From Deltaproteobacteria bacterium (GTDB lineage: Bacteria; Desulfobacterota; GWC2-55-46), in the NCBI GenBank assembly GCA_016182655.1, contig JACPGB010000044.1, forward strand, positions 1-40,103: DNA of 40,103 nt, written 5' to 3'. Shown here in pieces: positions 31,566 through 39,311 of this stretch. Position 1 is the first letter of the stretch; each line of letters begins with the position of its first letter. Both the position numbers and the translations under genes were made by a program. The notes below the pieces were generated by a model. The model had not been told where the DNA came from and made no database searches. It saw only the letters and a program-made list of their open reading frames with translations.

Positions 31566-32600
31566 ATGCTTAAGGTAGCGATAGTAGGCGGGAGCGGTTA
31601 CACGGGGTTCGAGCTCCTGAGGCTCCTTGCCCTGCACCCGGATACCATGGTAACCGACGTCACCTCGCGCCAGTACAAGGGAAAGGCCGTGACCGGGATA
31701 TTTCCGTCCCTCGCGGGCTTTTACGACGGCCTCAAGTTCAGCGACCCTGAGGAATTAAAGGGTATCCAGGCCGACATCGCCTTCAGCGCGCTCCCGCACG
31801 GCGCGTCCCAGGCGGCAGTCCCTGCTCTGCTTAAATCTTGCCGCGTGATAGACTTGAGCGCGGATTTTCGCATCCACGACCTCTCCGTCTACAAGGTCTG
31901 GTACGGCGAGCACACGAGCCCCGCGCTCCTTACTGAAGCCGTCTACGGCCTCCCTGAGCTCCGGAGGAAAGAAATAAAAGCGGCGAAGCTCGTCGCCAAC
32001 CCAGGGTGCTATCCGACGAGCGCGATACTTGCGCTCGCCCCGCTCCTCAAGGAGAGACTCGCGGACGCATCCTCCATAATCGTGGACTCCAAGAGCGGCG
32101 TATCAGGCGCCGGGAGGCAAGCGGCCATAGAGACCTCTTTCGTCGAGGTCTCCCCGGGCTTCAAGGCCTACAAGCTAGGCTCGCACAGGCATACGCCGGA
32201 AATAGAGCAGGAGCTCGGCGCGATAGCCGGGGCGCAAATATCCATCACATTCACCCCTCACCTCCTGCCGGTCTCAAGGGGCATACTCTCGACCGTTTAC
32301 GCAAACCTCGCAAGGGGTGTTTCGATGAAAGAGGTCTACTCCCTGTACAGGGCCTTCTATGAAAGGGAGCCCTTTGTGCGCGTCATGGGCGAGGGGCTGT
32401 TCCCGGACATAAGCCAGGTGCGTACCTCCAACTACTGCGACATAGGCGTATTCGTCGATGAGAAGAAAAAAAAGGCGATAATCGTATCCGCCATTGACAA
32501 CCTCGTCAAAGGCGCCTCAGGCCAGGCCATTCAGAACATGAACATCATGGCAGGCATACCCGAGACGACGGGCCTCATCGCCCCGCCCGTCTCGATATAA
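31566..32600 (+). CDS. argC: N-acetyl-gamma-glutamyl-phosphate reductase
   Basis: Third step of arginine synthesis: NADPH-dependent reduction of N-acetylglutamyl phosphate to the semialdehyde. 344 residues, full length. The dinucleotide-binding VAIVGGSGYTGFELLRLL is at residues 4-21, the catalytic Cys148 is in VANPGCYPTSA, and the His-containing KLGSHRHTPEIEQ is at about 203-215. ALPHGAS and VIDLSADFRI are also family marks. A very good ribosome site (AAAGGAGG) precedes the ATG. No other arg gene is adjacent. A strong terminator follows at 32618-32650. Confidence 0.97.
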   Translation: MLKVAIVGGSGYTGFELLRLLALHPDTMVTDVTSRQYKGKAVTGIFPSLAGFYDGLKFSDPEELKGIQADIAFSALPHGASQAAVPALLKSCRVIDLSADFRIHDLSVYKVWYGEHTSPALLTEAVYGLPELRRKEIKAAKLVANPGCYPTSAILALAPLLKERLADASSIIVDSKSGVSGAGRQAAIETSFVEVSPGFKAYKLGSHRHTPEIEQELGAIAGAQISITFTPHLLPVSRGILSTVYANLARGVSMKEVYSLYRAFYEREPFVRVMGEGLFPDISQVRTSNYCDIGVFVDEKKKKAIIVSAIDNLVKGASGQAIQNMNIMAGIPETTGLIAPPVSI

Positions 32601-32617
32601 TCCGGCCGATACTCCGG

Positions 32618-32650
32618 GCGCGGCCCCTTTCAGGGGCCGCGCGGTTTTTA
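32618..32650 (+). terminator. argC terminator
   Basis: GCGCGGCCCCT, TTC loop, AGGGGCCGCGC, then GGTTTTTATT. Confidence 0.85.
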
Positions 32651-33015
32651 TTCCTCTTAGGGTCGAATACCCCGCGGCTTGCCGCGTTTTTTCACTCCCT
32701 CCCCCTTGATGGGGGAGGGCCGGGGTGGGGGTGAAGCGTGCCGGGCGGCAAAATCACAACGGACGGCATTGCGTCAATGAGCCACCGAGCCGTCCGATTT
32801 GAAATTGGTCCTGCGCCGAGCAATCACCCTCCCCTTGTCCCCTCCCATCGAGGGAGGGGACGTATTAGAAGATACCCCTGCTTCGGCGGGGTAAGTTCAT
32901 TTCATCCCCTCCAAATCGCTCCTCTTACGGTTCAAACCATCTCGCGCTTTTGACAACCGGCTGAAGGGGCCTTGCTTTATAACCTTGCCGCCTTCCAGCT
33001 CCCGCCCTACACGCC
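32651..33015. repeat. Repeat-filled gap after argC
   Basis: Contains the inverted composite repeat (CGCGGCTTGCCGCG and CCCTCCC-type hairpin, about 32660-32735), the covarying hairpin CGGACGGC/GCCGTCCG (32760-32796) with its CCTGCGCCGAGC tail (about 32810-32820), and another CCCTCCC/GAGGGAGG hairpin (32826-32862). No gene is seen in 32863-33015. Confidence 0.6.
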
Positions 33016-33041
33016 AAAAAAAAACCCCGCATTACGCGGGG
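33016..33041 (-). terminator. Terminator of the glycine-zipper protein gene
   Basis: Minus strand CCCCGC/GCGGGG stem with a short GTAAT loop, followed by nine Ts. Confidence 0.85.
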
Positions 33042-33065
33042 CCTTCAAACGATTTTTATAATATT

Positions 33066-33461
33066 TCAGAACTTGACCCTTATGAGATCGACCTGCTCGA
33101 TATCTTCGTACCTGTTCGCTATCTCGTCGTATATCTTTTCCTTTTTGATCGTCGGCATGTTGAAGGTGATCTTTCCGTCCTCGACCTCGGCGGCTGAAGA
33201 GGTGATCATCATCCCCGAGGTGGCGACCCCGTAGGCCGCGCCCGCGAGGATGCCTATGCCCGCGCCGGTCGGGATGTAGTTCAAATGGTCGTCCGGGTTG
33301 TCGGTAAGAAGAAGAACCGCCGCGCCGATGAGCGCCCCGGCAACGCCGCCGTAGAGCGCGTCCCTCATAGTCTGCTGCATTACGTCCTCGGCCCTGGCCA
33401 CAGAGAAGGTAAGGAAGGTGAAAATCAGGGCAAGTGCTGAAATCCTCTTGATTTTTTGCAT
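33066..33461 (-). CDS. Exported glycine-zipper-like hypothetical protein
   Basis: 131 residues. Signal peptide MQKIKRISALALIFTFLTFS with cleavage near ARA-E at about 24. The middle (about 34-85) is rich in small residues with zipper-like spacing (ALYGGVAGALIGAAVLLL, GAGIGILAGAAYGVA), typical of small glycine-zipper envelope proteins that insert in or associate with membranes. The C-terminus is charged (IKKEKIYDEIANRYEDIEQV). A strong terminator follows the stop. No specific function can be assigned. It is divergent from the DUF948 gene across a palindrome-rich 403-bp gap. Confidence 0.75.
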   Translation of the reverse strand: MQKIKRISALALIFTFLTFSVARAEDVMQQTMRDALYGGVAGALIGAAVLLLTDNPDDHLNYIPTGAGIGILAGAAYGVATSGMMITSSAAEVEDGKITFNMPTIKKEKIYDEIANRYEDIEQVDLIRVKF

Positions 33462-33822
33462 TTTCCCAGTCCCCTTCTTTATGGTGCTCGTTAGACCTGC
33501 CGATAGAATCGGGATACCCCTTTACCGCACTTGATCAAATGCGGCGTCCTTATAAGGATAACCTAAGTACCTGACATATGTCAACTGAAAAAGTTGACGG
33601 TATTGGTGGGTCTTTATCCTCAAACAGGCCTAAAATCAACAAAATATTAATAAAACCCCTTGAATTTCCGAAGTATAGGAATATACTTATGCTGGGCTTA
33701 AGCCCCCGGGCGGTCACAATCGCTCTCCATAAGCCCGGGAATCTGGACGGGGGGGGTCTTATGGCGGCCTCCTAACCACTCGGATTTAAAATGTTTTCAG
33801 ACGCGCCCTGTCTTTACGCGCC
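33462..33822. promoter_or_regulatory. Palindrome-dense intergenic region between divergent genes
   Basis: No gene supported. It holds five separate inverted repeats: CCGCACTTGATCAAATGCGG (33525-33544), TCCTTATAAGGA (33547-33558), TGACATATGTCA (33572-33583), GTCAAC...GTTGAC (33580-33598) and AAGTATA-GGAA-TATACTT (33671-33688). These have operator-like size and lie between two divergent envelope or stress genes. Confidence 0.5.
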
Positions 33823-33850
33823 TTGACAGGTATATATAACAAGCTATACT
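33823..33850 (+). promoter_or_regulatory. Promoter of the DUF948-YtxH pair
   Basis: Perfect TTGACA (33823-33828), 16-bp spacer, TATACT (33845-33850); the message starts just before the GGAGGGAAG site of the gene at 33865. Confidence 0.75.
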
Positions 33851-33864
33851 CAAATGGAGGGAAG

Positions 33865-34251
33865 ATGACATTTACTGCGGACATTTCGGACATTGCGATC
33901 CTCATCATCGCGCTCGCCTTTCTCATATTCGTGCTCGCGGTAGTACCGGCCCTCCTTCAGCTGAAAAGGACCTTCCAGGCCGTCGAGGAGCTTACGGCCG
34001 AGAGCAGGAGGACGATAGAGTCGATCAATGTGATAGTAAAAAAGGCCGGAGACCAGTTGGGCGAGGTCGAAGAGCTCGTTACAAAGGTAAAGGACGTCGG
34101 GCTTAAGGTCACCGGACTCGCGGAGATGATCGTGGACAATGTAAGGAACCCGCTGATCGGAATAATAAGCTTTTTTTTCGGGGCCGAAGAGGGGTTCAAA
34201 CGGTTTTTCAGGAGAGAAAAAAAAGGAGGTGGCGACGATGGGAACCAATAA
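33865..34251 (+). CDS. DUF948 membrane protein
   Basis: 128 residues from ATG 33865, which has GGAGGGAAG upstream; the longer frame from 33823 would begin inside the promoter. A single N-terminal membrane helix (IAILIIALAFLIFVLAVVPALLQL, about 9-32) is followed by a long heptad-like helix (QAVEELTAESRRTIESINVIVKKAGDQ...) typical of DUF948 proteins, and a basic, Gly-rich tail. The family is linked to general stress and often pairs with YtxH proteins, as here: the next gene overlaps by 14 bp. Likely an inner-membrane coiled-coil protein. Confidence 0.85.
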   Translation: MTFTADISDIAILIIALAFLIFVLAVVPALLQLKRTFQAVEELTAESRRTIESINVIVKKAGDQLGEVEELVTKVKDVGLKVTGLAEMIVDNVRNPLIGIISFFFGAEEGFKRFFRREKKGGGDDGNQ

Positions 34252-34546
34252 AGGGAGCGCGCTCTTCGCTTTTTTGCTGGGTGGGGTCGTCGGTGCGGGC
34301 ATAGCCCTCCTATACGCGCCGGGATCAGGGGCTGACACCAGGAGACGGATAAGGGAAGGCGCCGAGGACGCAGGAGACTGGGCAAAGGACAAGTACCAGG
34401 ACGCCAGATATAAAGTTTCCGATTCTGCCGGGAGGGTCAGGCAGATGATCAATGAAAAAAAAGACGACCTCCAGTCGGCTATTGAAGCGGGCAAGGAGGC
34501 CTATTACAAGGGCAAGGAGCGGCTTTCCAGGGAAACCGGCACATAA
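34238..34546 (+). CDS. YtxH-domain protein
   Basis: 102 residues from ATG 34238 (AAGGAGG 9 nt upstream, inside the previous gene). The YtxH mark is at the start: a Gly-rich membrane helix (FAFLLGGVVGAGIALLYAPGSG, about 9-30) followed directly by TRRRIREGAEDAG and a long amphipathic helix. Related to general-stress and desiccation-type membrane proteins; exact role unknown. It overlaps the DUF948 gene by 14 bp, so translation is coupled, and is followed by a terminator at 34569-34604. Confidence 0.85.
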   Translation: MGTNKGSALFAFLLGGVVGAGIALLYAPGSGADTRRRIREGAEDAGDWAKDKYQDARYKVSDSAGRVRQMINEKKDDLQSAIEAGKEAYYKGKERLSRETGT

Positions 34547-34568
34547 ACCCACATGACAGGCTCGAACG

Positions 34569-34604
34569 GTGCGGCTTTATTTACTTTAAGCCGCACTTTT
34601 ATTA
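34569..34604 (+). terminator. Terminator after the DUF948-YtxH pair
   Basis: GTGCGGCTT/AAGCCGCAC followed by TTTTATTAT. A second 12-bp hairpin, GTGAGGGGCCGG/CCGGCCCCTCAC (34608-34638), follows at once but lacks a T run. Confidence 0.8.
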
Positions 34605-34754
34605 TCCGTGAGGGGCCGGCTCAAGACCGGCCCCTCACTTCTTGAAAAACATTCCTGGCTCAGCTGGATTCAAGTCCTTGCGCTTGCCGCTTATCCGCCG
34701 CGCATGGCTCAACCTGGAAGCTGTAAGGCCTGGGCGGTTAAGGAGACCTGAAGG

Positions 34755-35855
34755 ATGGCAGGGGCATCAAAGCTGACGCTTAGCGTCTTCACCGCCGACA
34801 TAGGCGGCTTCGTCGGGCACATAAGCTCCCACCCGGAAGTACTCGACACGGCCAAGGAGCGGCTCTACAACTCGCGGGAAAAGGGGCTCATCGAGGACTT
34901 CCATGTGCTCCGTTGCGGCGACGACATCGAGCTAATCGTTACGCACAGGAACGGGGTAAACGACAGGGAGACGCACGAGCTTGTCTGGAACACGCTCGTC
35001 GCCTGCAGGGAAGAGTCGGCCGGCTTGAAGCTCTATGCCGCGGAGCAGGGGCTCTCCAGAGAGGCCTTCACGGGGTCCTTAAGGGGCATGGGCCCCGGCG
35101 CCGCGGAGATGGAGTTTGTCGAGAGGCCGAGCGAGCCCGTCGTAATCCTCATGTCGAACAAGGCCTCAATAGGTTCCTGGAACCTGCCCCTTTACAAGAT
35201 CTTCGCCGACCCGTTCAATACCTCGGGGCTCGTCCTCGACCCGACCATGATCGAGGGCTTCTCCTTCAAGGTGCATGTGCGCGGAGAAGGAAGGGAGATA
35301 GTGCTGTCGGCCCCAAAGGAGACCTACGTTCTCCTTGCGCTCATCGGCTCCACAGGCAAGTACATCGTCAACGCCGTATTCAGGAACTCGGACTGTGACG
35401 TCTCGGCCGTCATCTCCTCTCCGAAGTTCAGGATAAAGGGCGGGGGCACTATTGAGGAGGCTACCCCGGCGGCGATATTCAGATGCCAGGCGGGTTTTCC
35501 GGCCACAGGGGAGGTCATGGAGGCGCTCTCGTTCCCCCATCTCGTCGAGGGATGGATGAGGAACTCGCACAACGGGCCGCTCATGCCCGTCCCTTTCTAC
35601 GAGGCGAACCCGACCCGCTTCGACGGCCCCCCGAGGGTCATAGCCGCTGGGTTCCAGATAACCAACGGCAAGCTCATAGGACCGCACGACATGTTCGACG
35701 ACCCGGCCTTTGACGGCGCCAGAAGGCTTGCCGGGGAGGTCACGGAATATTTAAGGAGGCACGGCCCCTTCCAGCCTCACTTGAGCATGAGACCCGACTA
35801 CACTTCTGTCCCGTTCATAATGGACAGATTAAAGGACAGGTTCAAAAAAATATGA
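34755..35855 (+). CDS. Divergent class V FBPase (FBP aldolase/phosphatase) homologue, active site altered
   Basis: 366 residues with full-length similarity to the archaeal-type bifunctional fructose-1,6-bisphosphate aldolase/phosphatase. Family blocks: SVFTADIGGFVGH (10-22), CGDDIELIVTHRNG (54-67), LYKIFADPFNTSGLVLDPTM (146-165), SFPHLVEGWMRNSHNGPLMPV (259-279), FDGPPRV and GPHDMFDDPAFDGARRLA. Metal positions Asp15, His22, Asp56, Asp57 and Gln98 are kept, but the usual Asp132 is Asn135 and the YVGKDDP block that carries the Schiff-base Lys232, Tyr229 and Asp233/234 reads TIEEATP (232-238). Aldolase activity is therefore unlikely and the phosphatase doubtful. The numbering rests on recalled family sequences. 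It overlaps the next gene by 4 bp (ATGA). Confidence 0.85.
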   Translation: MAGASKLTLSVFTADIGGFVGHISSHPEVLDTAKERLYNSREKGLIEDFHVLRCGDDIELIVTHRNGVNDRETHELVWNTLVACREESAGLKLYAAEQGLSREAFTGSLRGMGPGAAEMEFVERPSEPVVILMSNKASIGSWNLPLYKIFADPFNTSGLVLDPTMIEGFSFKVHVRGEGREIVLSAPKETYVLLALIGSTGKYIVNAVFRNSDCDVSAVISSPKFRIKGGGTIEEATPAAIFRCQAGFPATGEVMEALSFPHLVEGWMRNSHNGPLMPVPFYEANPTRFDGPPRVIAAGFQITNGKLIGPHDMFDDPAFDGARRLAGEVTEYLRRHGPFQPHLSMRPDYTSVPFIMDRLKDRFKKI

Positions 35856-36391
35856 CAAAAAAGGCGCTCAAACCAAAGGCAGGGACCAGGTCGAAGACGG
35901 GCGGCGCGCGGATCGGGAAGCGCAAGAGGATAAACACCGCGACCGACCCCTATCTCCTGAAAGAAGATTACCCGGACGCCTCCGAGTGCAAAAAGTGCCG
36001 CTCGGTGTACCATGACAAGAGGTGGATGCATCCGAACAACGTCCCGGTCGAGGCCGAAGGGGTCCCCAGGGAAAAGGTCCTCTGCCCGGCATGCCTGAAA
36101 ATAAAGGACAATTACGCCGAGGGGTTCGTGACCCTCGAGGGCGAGTTCCTCTCCGAGCACAAAGAAGAGATCTTGAATCTCATAAGGAACAAGGAAGAGC
36201 TTGCCGCGCACATAAACCCCCTGGAGAGGATAATCGAGATAAAGGATAAGAAGGGCGTCATAGAGATCAGCACGACGACCGAAAAGCTCGCCGAGCGCAT
36301 AGGCCAGATCTTGAAAAAGGCCTATCACGGCACTGTCGATTACAAATGGAGCTCTGATACGAAGCTCGCAAGGGTAGTATGGATGCGCTGA
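35852..36391 (+). CDS. BCAM0308-like zinc-binding protein (NMD3-like)
   Basis: 179 residues. A very basic N-terminus (TKKALKPKAGTRSKTGGARIGKRKRI) is followed by two Cys pairs, CKKC (about 46-49) and CPAC (about 78-81), that should form one zinc site with RWMHPNN between them. The C-terminal half (about 90-179) has the NMD3-like pattern KDNYAEGFVTLEGEF, EISTTTEKLAERIGQILKKAYHG and ends ARVVWMR. The function of the bacterial family is unknown; the basic tail and zinc site suggest RNA or ribosome binding (inference). The start ATG overlaps the previous stop as ATGA, so it is translated together with the FBPase-like gene. Confidence 0.75.
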   Translation: MTKKALKPKAGTRSKTGGARIGKRKRINTATDPYLLKEDYPDASECKKCRSVYHDKRWMHPNNVPVEAEGVPREKVLCPACLKIKDNYAEGFVTLEGEFLSEHKEEILNLIRNKEELAAHINPLERIIEIKDKKGVIEISTTTEKLAERIGQILKKAYHGTVDYKWSSDTKLARVVWMR

Positions 36392-36461
36392 GCCTTTTTG
36401 TGCCGGGTAAGGGCCGGGCCAGGGAGAGACGGCCCGGAAACGCGCTCCAGCAAGGGACCGC

Positions 36462-37472
36462 ATGAAGGAAGCCCGGCTCTACAGGCCCGCTACAGGCGGG
36501 TACGTCGATTGCTTCCTCTGCGAGTTCCGGTGCCACATAGCCGACGGGAAGCGAGGGGTCTGCGGGGTGCGCGAGAACACGGGCGGCACCCTATATACGC
36601 TGATCTACGGGCGGCTCATCGCCGAGCACGTCGACCCCATCGAAAAAAAGCCGTTCTTCCACTTCCAGCCGGGCTCGACCTCTTATTCGATAGCCACCGT
36701 CGGTTGCAACTTCAGGTGCCTCCATTGCCAGAACGCCGAGATTTCCCAGATGCCCCGCGACCAGAAACGGATACTCGGCGAGGAAGTCTCCGCGGAAGAA
36801 GTCGTCTCGGAGGCCGTTGAGACCGGGTGCTCGTCCGTCTCATACACCTACACCGAGCCGACGATTTTCTTCGAATACGCGTACGATGTAGCCGTGCTCG
36901 CCCGGGAAAAAGGCCTTAAGAACGTCTTCGTCACAAACGGGTATATGACGCCTGAGTGCCTTGACGAGATGAAGGGGCTCCTTGACGCGGCGAATGTCGA
37001 TGTGAAATCGTTCTCCGAGCAGTTTTATAAGAAGGTCTGCGGGGCCACGCTCGCGCCGGTATTGAAGGCCGTGGAATACATGCGCTCCTTCGGGATATGG
37101 GTGGAGATAACGACGCTCGTGATACCCGGGATGAACGACAGCGACGACGAGCTCCGCTCCATCGCCAAATGGATGGCCGGGGTCGACAGGACCATGCCCT
37201 GGCACATAAGCGCCTTCCACCCGGCGTACAAGCTCCACGATCTGCCTCCGACCCCGAGGGAGACGATAGCGCGGGCAAGGGAGATAGGGATAGCGGAAGG
37301 TCTCAGGTATGTCTATACGGGCAACATCCCGGGAGAGAAGGGGGAGTCGACCTTCTGCCACAAGTGCGGGAAGCTTATAATCGAGAGATACGGTTTTACG
37401 GTAAAGAAGAACAGCCTCAAGGAATCCGCCTGTCCGTTTTGCGGGGCTTTTATCGACGGTGTCGACCTTTAG
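36462..37472 (+). CDS. amrS: AmmeMemoRadiSam system radical SAM enzyme
   Basis: 336 residues. The N-terminal Cys group CFLCEFRC...GVCGV (Cys17, 20, 24, 34) and the radical SAM cluster VGCNFRCLHCQN (Cys82, 86, 89) with SYTYTEPTIFFEYAYD match the AmrS branch related to pyruvate-formate-lyase activators. Further marks are VDVKSFSEQFYKKVCG, TTLVIPGMNDSDDE and WHISAFHPAYK. The C-terminus has a zinc-ribbon pair, CHKC and CPFC. AmrS usually works with AMMECR1 and Memo proteins, which are not in this window. The reaction is not defined. Start at ATG 36462. It follows the BCAM0308-like gene by 70 bp and precedes the MTH1187 gene. Confidence 0.92.
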   Translation: MKEARLYRPATGGYVDCFLCEFRCHIADGKRGVCGVRENTGGTLYTLIYGRLIAEHVDPIEKKPFFHFQPGSTSYSIATVGCNFRCLHCQNAEISQMPRDQKRILGEEVSAEEVVSEAVETGCSSVSYTYTEPTIFFEYAYDVAVLAREKGLKNVFVTNGYMTPECLDEMKGLLDAANVDVKSFSEQFYKKVCGATLAPVLKAVEYMRSFGIWVEITTLVIPGMNDSDDELRSIAKWMAGVDRTMPWHISAFHPAYKLHDLPPTPRETIARAREIGIAEGLRYVYTGNIPGEKGESTFCHKCGKLIIERYGFTVKKNSLKESACPFCGAFIDGVDL

Positions 37473-37490
37473 CCTGAAAGGAGGCGTCCA

Positions 37491-37799
37491 ATGCTCGTGG
37501 AATTCAGCATAGTTCCTGTCGGGTCCGGCGAATCAATGGGGGAGGCGATTGCGAGTGTCGTGAAGCTCGTTGACGAGAGCGGCATCCCCTACAAGGCGAA
37601 CGCCATGGGGACGATAATCGAGGGTGCCTGGGACGACTGCATGAACCTCATCAAGAAGTGCCACGAGGAGGTCATGAAAAAGGCCCCGAGGGCGGTCTCG
37701 CACATACAGATAGACTTGCGGCCCTCCAAACCGCTCGACCGCCTGAATGAAAAGATGAAGAGTGTGGAGAAGAGGCTTGGGAGGAAAATAAAAGGCTGA
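37491..37799 (+). CDS. MTH1187 family thiamine-binding protein (YqgV/DUF77)
   Basis: 102 residues with the complete family pattern: VEFSIVPVGSGESMGEAIA (3-21), YKANAMGTIIEGAWDDCMNLIKKCHE (about 33-58) and SHIQIDLRPSKPLDRLNEKMKSVEKRLG. Members form ferredoxin-like tetramers and some bind thiamine. AAGGAGG precedes the ATG. It lies 18 bp after amrS, so the two are probably in one operon. Confidence 0.93.
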   Translation: MLVEFSIVPVGSGESMGEAIASVVKLVDESGIPYKANAMGTIIEGAWDDCMNLIKKCHEEVMKKAPRAVSHIQIDLRPSKPLDRLNEKMKSVEKRLGRKIKG

Positions 37800-38108
37800 C
37801 GTCCGAACGCAAGAAATGGCTTTATACTGCGTTGGCACCAGTTATTCGACGAGAGGGACCGAGGGGGCGGAGTTTTTCACCCCCACCCCGGCCCTCCCCC
37901 GTCGAGGGGGATGGGATAAAGTTTCGTACAAGCCACAGAAATATAACGAAGTATAAAGACATTTATTGCGTTCCACCATTGCCGCGAACGCAAGAAATGG
38001 ACTTTAGACGAGGCGCGCGACGAGGAAAACCGCAGGCGTACTTGTTGTGTACGTCGAGGATTTTCCGAGGAGCGCAACACAGTATAAAGACATTTATTGC
38101 GTTCGCTT
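37800..38108. repeat. AACGCAA-ended palindromic repeat cluster
   Basis: Four alternating copies of an AACGCAAGAAATGgCTTTATACT-type arm: forward at 37806-37830, reverse at 37952-37974, forward at 37987-38006 and reverse at 38082-38103. The right half is a large imperfect hairpin with inner arms GACGAGGAAAACCGC and GGATTTTCCGAGGAGCGC. The left half holds a CCCTCCC/GAGGGGGA hairpin (37877-37913). The cluster runs into the 5' end of rtcA. No gene inside. Confidence 0.7.
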
Positions 38109-39143
38109 ATTGAAATAGATGGGAGCTTCGGCGAGGGCGGCGGCCAGATGCTCCGCACCGCCTTAACGCTCTCCTGCGTTTTGGGCCGTCCCTTCCGCAT
38201 CTTCAATATCAGAAAAAACCGGCGCGAGCCGGGCTTGAAGCCCCAGCACCTGGCCGCCATAAAGGCCGCCACGGCCATAACAGGCGCAAAGGCCCTCGGA
38301 GCCCATATCGGCTCAAGCGAACTCGCCTTCGGCCCCGAAACGATAAGGCCGGGCGTCTACTCCTTCGATGTCGCCGAGGAGAGGGGGAGCGCCGGGTCCG
38401 CGCTCCTCGTATTCCAGACGGTATCCATCCCGTTATTATTTTGCGAGACACCTTCAAGGGTATCGGTCAGGGGCGGCACGCATGTGCCGTGGGCCCCTGT
38501 CGCCGACTTCATCAAAGAGGTCTATCTCCCGGCGCTCTCGCGCTTCGGCGCGAGCATCGACTTCAAATGCCCGCTTGCGGGTTTTTATCCCGCAGGCGGC
38601 GGCGTGATAGAGTGGAGGAGCGAGCCGTCCGGCGCTCTCTCGCCCGTAAATCTCCCCGGTCGCGGAGCAATGCTCCGCCTCACGGTCACCTCATCGGTTT
38701 CAAACCTCCCCGATGAAATAGCCAGAAGACAGCTCAAGAGCGCATCCGTTCGGCTTAAAGGCTACCCGGTCGAGGGTCGGGTCATCTCCACCCCCTCGCC
38801 GGGCCAGGGGACATTTATTTTCATACTCGCCGAGTTCGAAAATATCAGGGCCGGTTTTTCCGCGCTCGGCGCGCGGGGAAAAAGGGCCGAAGTCGTCGGC
38901 AATGAGGCGGCAGAGGCGTTCCTTAAGTACATGGAAAGCGGCTCGCCAATCGACAAACACCTTGCCGACCAGATCCTCATCCCCATGGCGCTTGCGCGCG
39001 GCCCGTCCGCCATGACCGTCGAAGAGGTATCGGGACACCTCGAGACGAACATCCATGTAATCGAAAAGTTCCTTCCCGTGAGGTTCGATATAGACGGCAG
39101 GACGGTGTCTATCGAAGGGGCCGGGGTCGGCAGGGGCGGGTAG
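38097..39143 (+). CDS. rtcA: RNA 3'-terminal phosphate cyclase
   Basis: Converts RNA 3'-phosphate ends to 2',3'-cyclic phosphate using ATP, in RNA repair. 348 residues. Marks: EIDGSFGEGGGQMLRTALTL (6-25), RREPGLKPQHLAAIKA (about 42-57), GGTHVPWAPVADF, PAGGGVIEW, and HLADQILIPMALA, where His288 is the adenylated nucleophile. The only standard in-frame start is TTG at 38097, which lies inside the terminal arm of the upstream repeat and has no ribosome site; homologues begin about four residues later, at the equivalent of Ile5-Glu6, where there is only ATT. The repeat seems to have replaced the natural start, so expression is doubtful. No rtcB or rtcR is nearby. Confidence 0.88.
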   Translation: MRSLIEIDGSFGEGGGQMLRTALTLSCVLGRPFRIFNIRKNRREPGLKPQHLAAIKAATAITGAKALGAHIGSSELAFGPETIRPGVYSFDVAEERGSAGSALLVFQTVSIPLLFCETPSRVSVRGGTHVPWAPVADFIKEVYLPALSRFGASIDFKCPLAGFYPAGGGVIEWRSEPSGALSPVNLPGRGAMLRLTVTSSVSNLPDEIARRQLKSASVRLKGYPVEGRVISTPSPGQGTFIFILAEFENIRAGFSALGARGKRAEVVGNEAAEAFLKYMESGSPIDKHLADQILIPMALARGPSAMTVEEVSGHLETNIHVIEKFLPVRFDIDGRTVSIEGAGVGRGG

Positions 39144-39157
39144 CAATGACGGTATTA

Positions 39158-39236
39158 CATTCCCCCTCACCCCTGCCCTCTCCCACAAGGGGAGAGGGAG
39201 TTTTTTTCATCCCCTCCCTGGTAAGGAGGGGAGAAC
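39158..39236. repeat. Two CCCTCCC/GGGAGGG-type hairpins between rtcA and marC
   Basis: CCCTCTCCC...GGGGAGAGGG followed by a T run (39168-39210), and CCCCTCCCTGGTAAGGAGGGG (39211-39233). The first could act as a terminator for rtcA. Confidence 0.6.
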
Positions 39237-39311
39237 GACTCATAAACTCCTTTTCCTTGACAAGGGCCGGTCCCTATTGACTCTCTTCCCTTAAAAAGGC
39301 AAACTCAATAC

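Noticed and set aside
31382-31573. 63-codon frame between rpsI and argC
   Set aside because: It crosses the rpsI terminator and the argC ribosome site, so it is not a gene.
33578-33775. 65-codon frame in the palindrome-rich gap
   Set aside because: It runs through several inverted repeats, has no ribosome site, and its protein has no family character.
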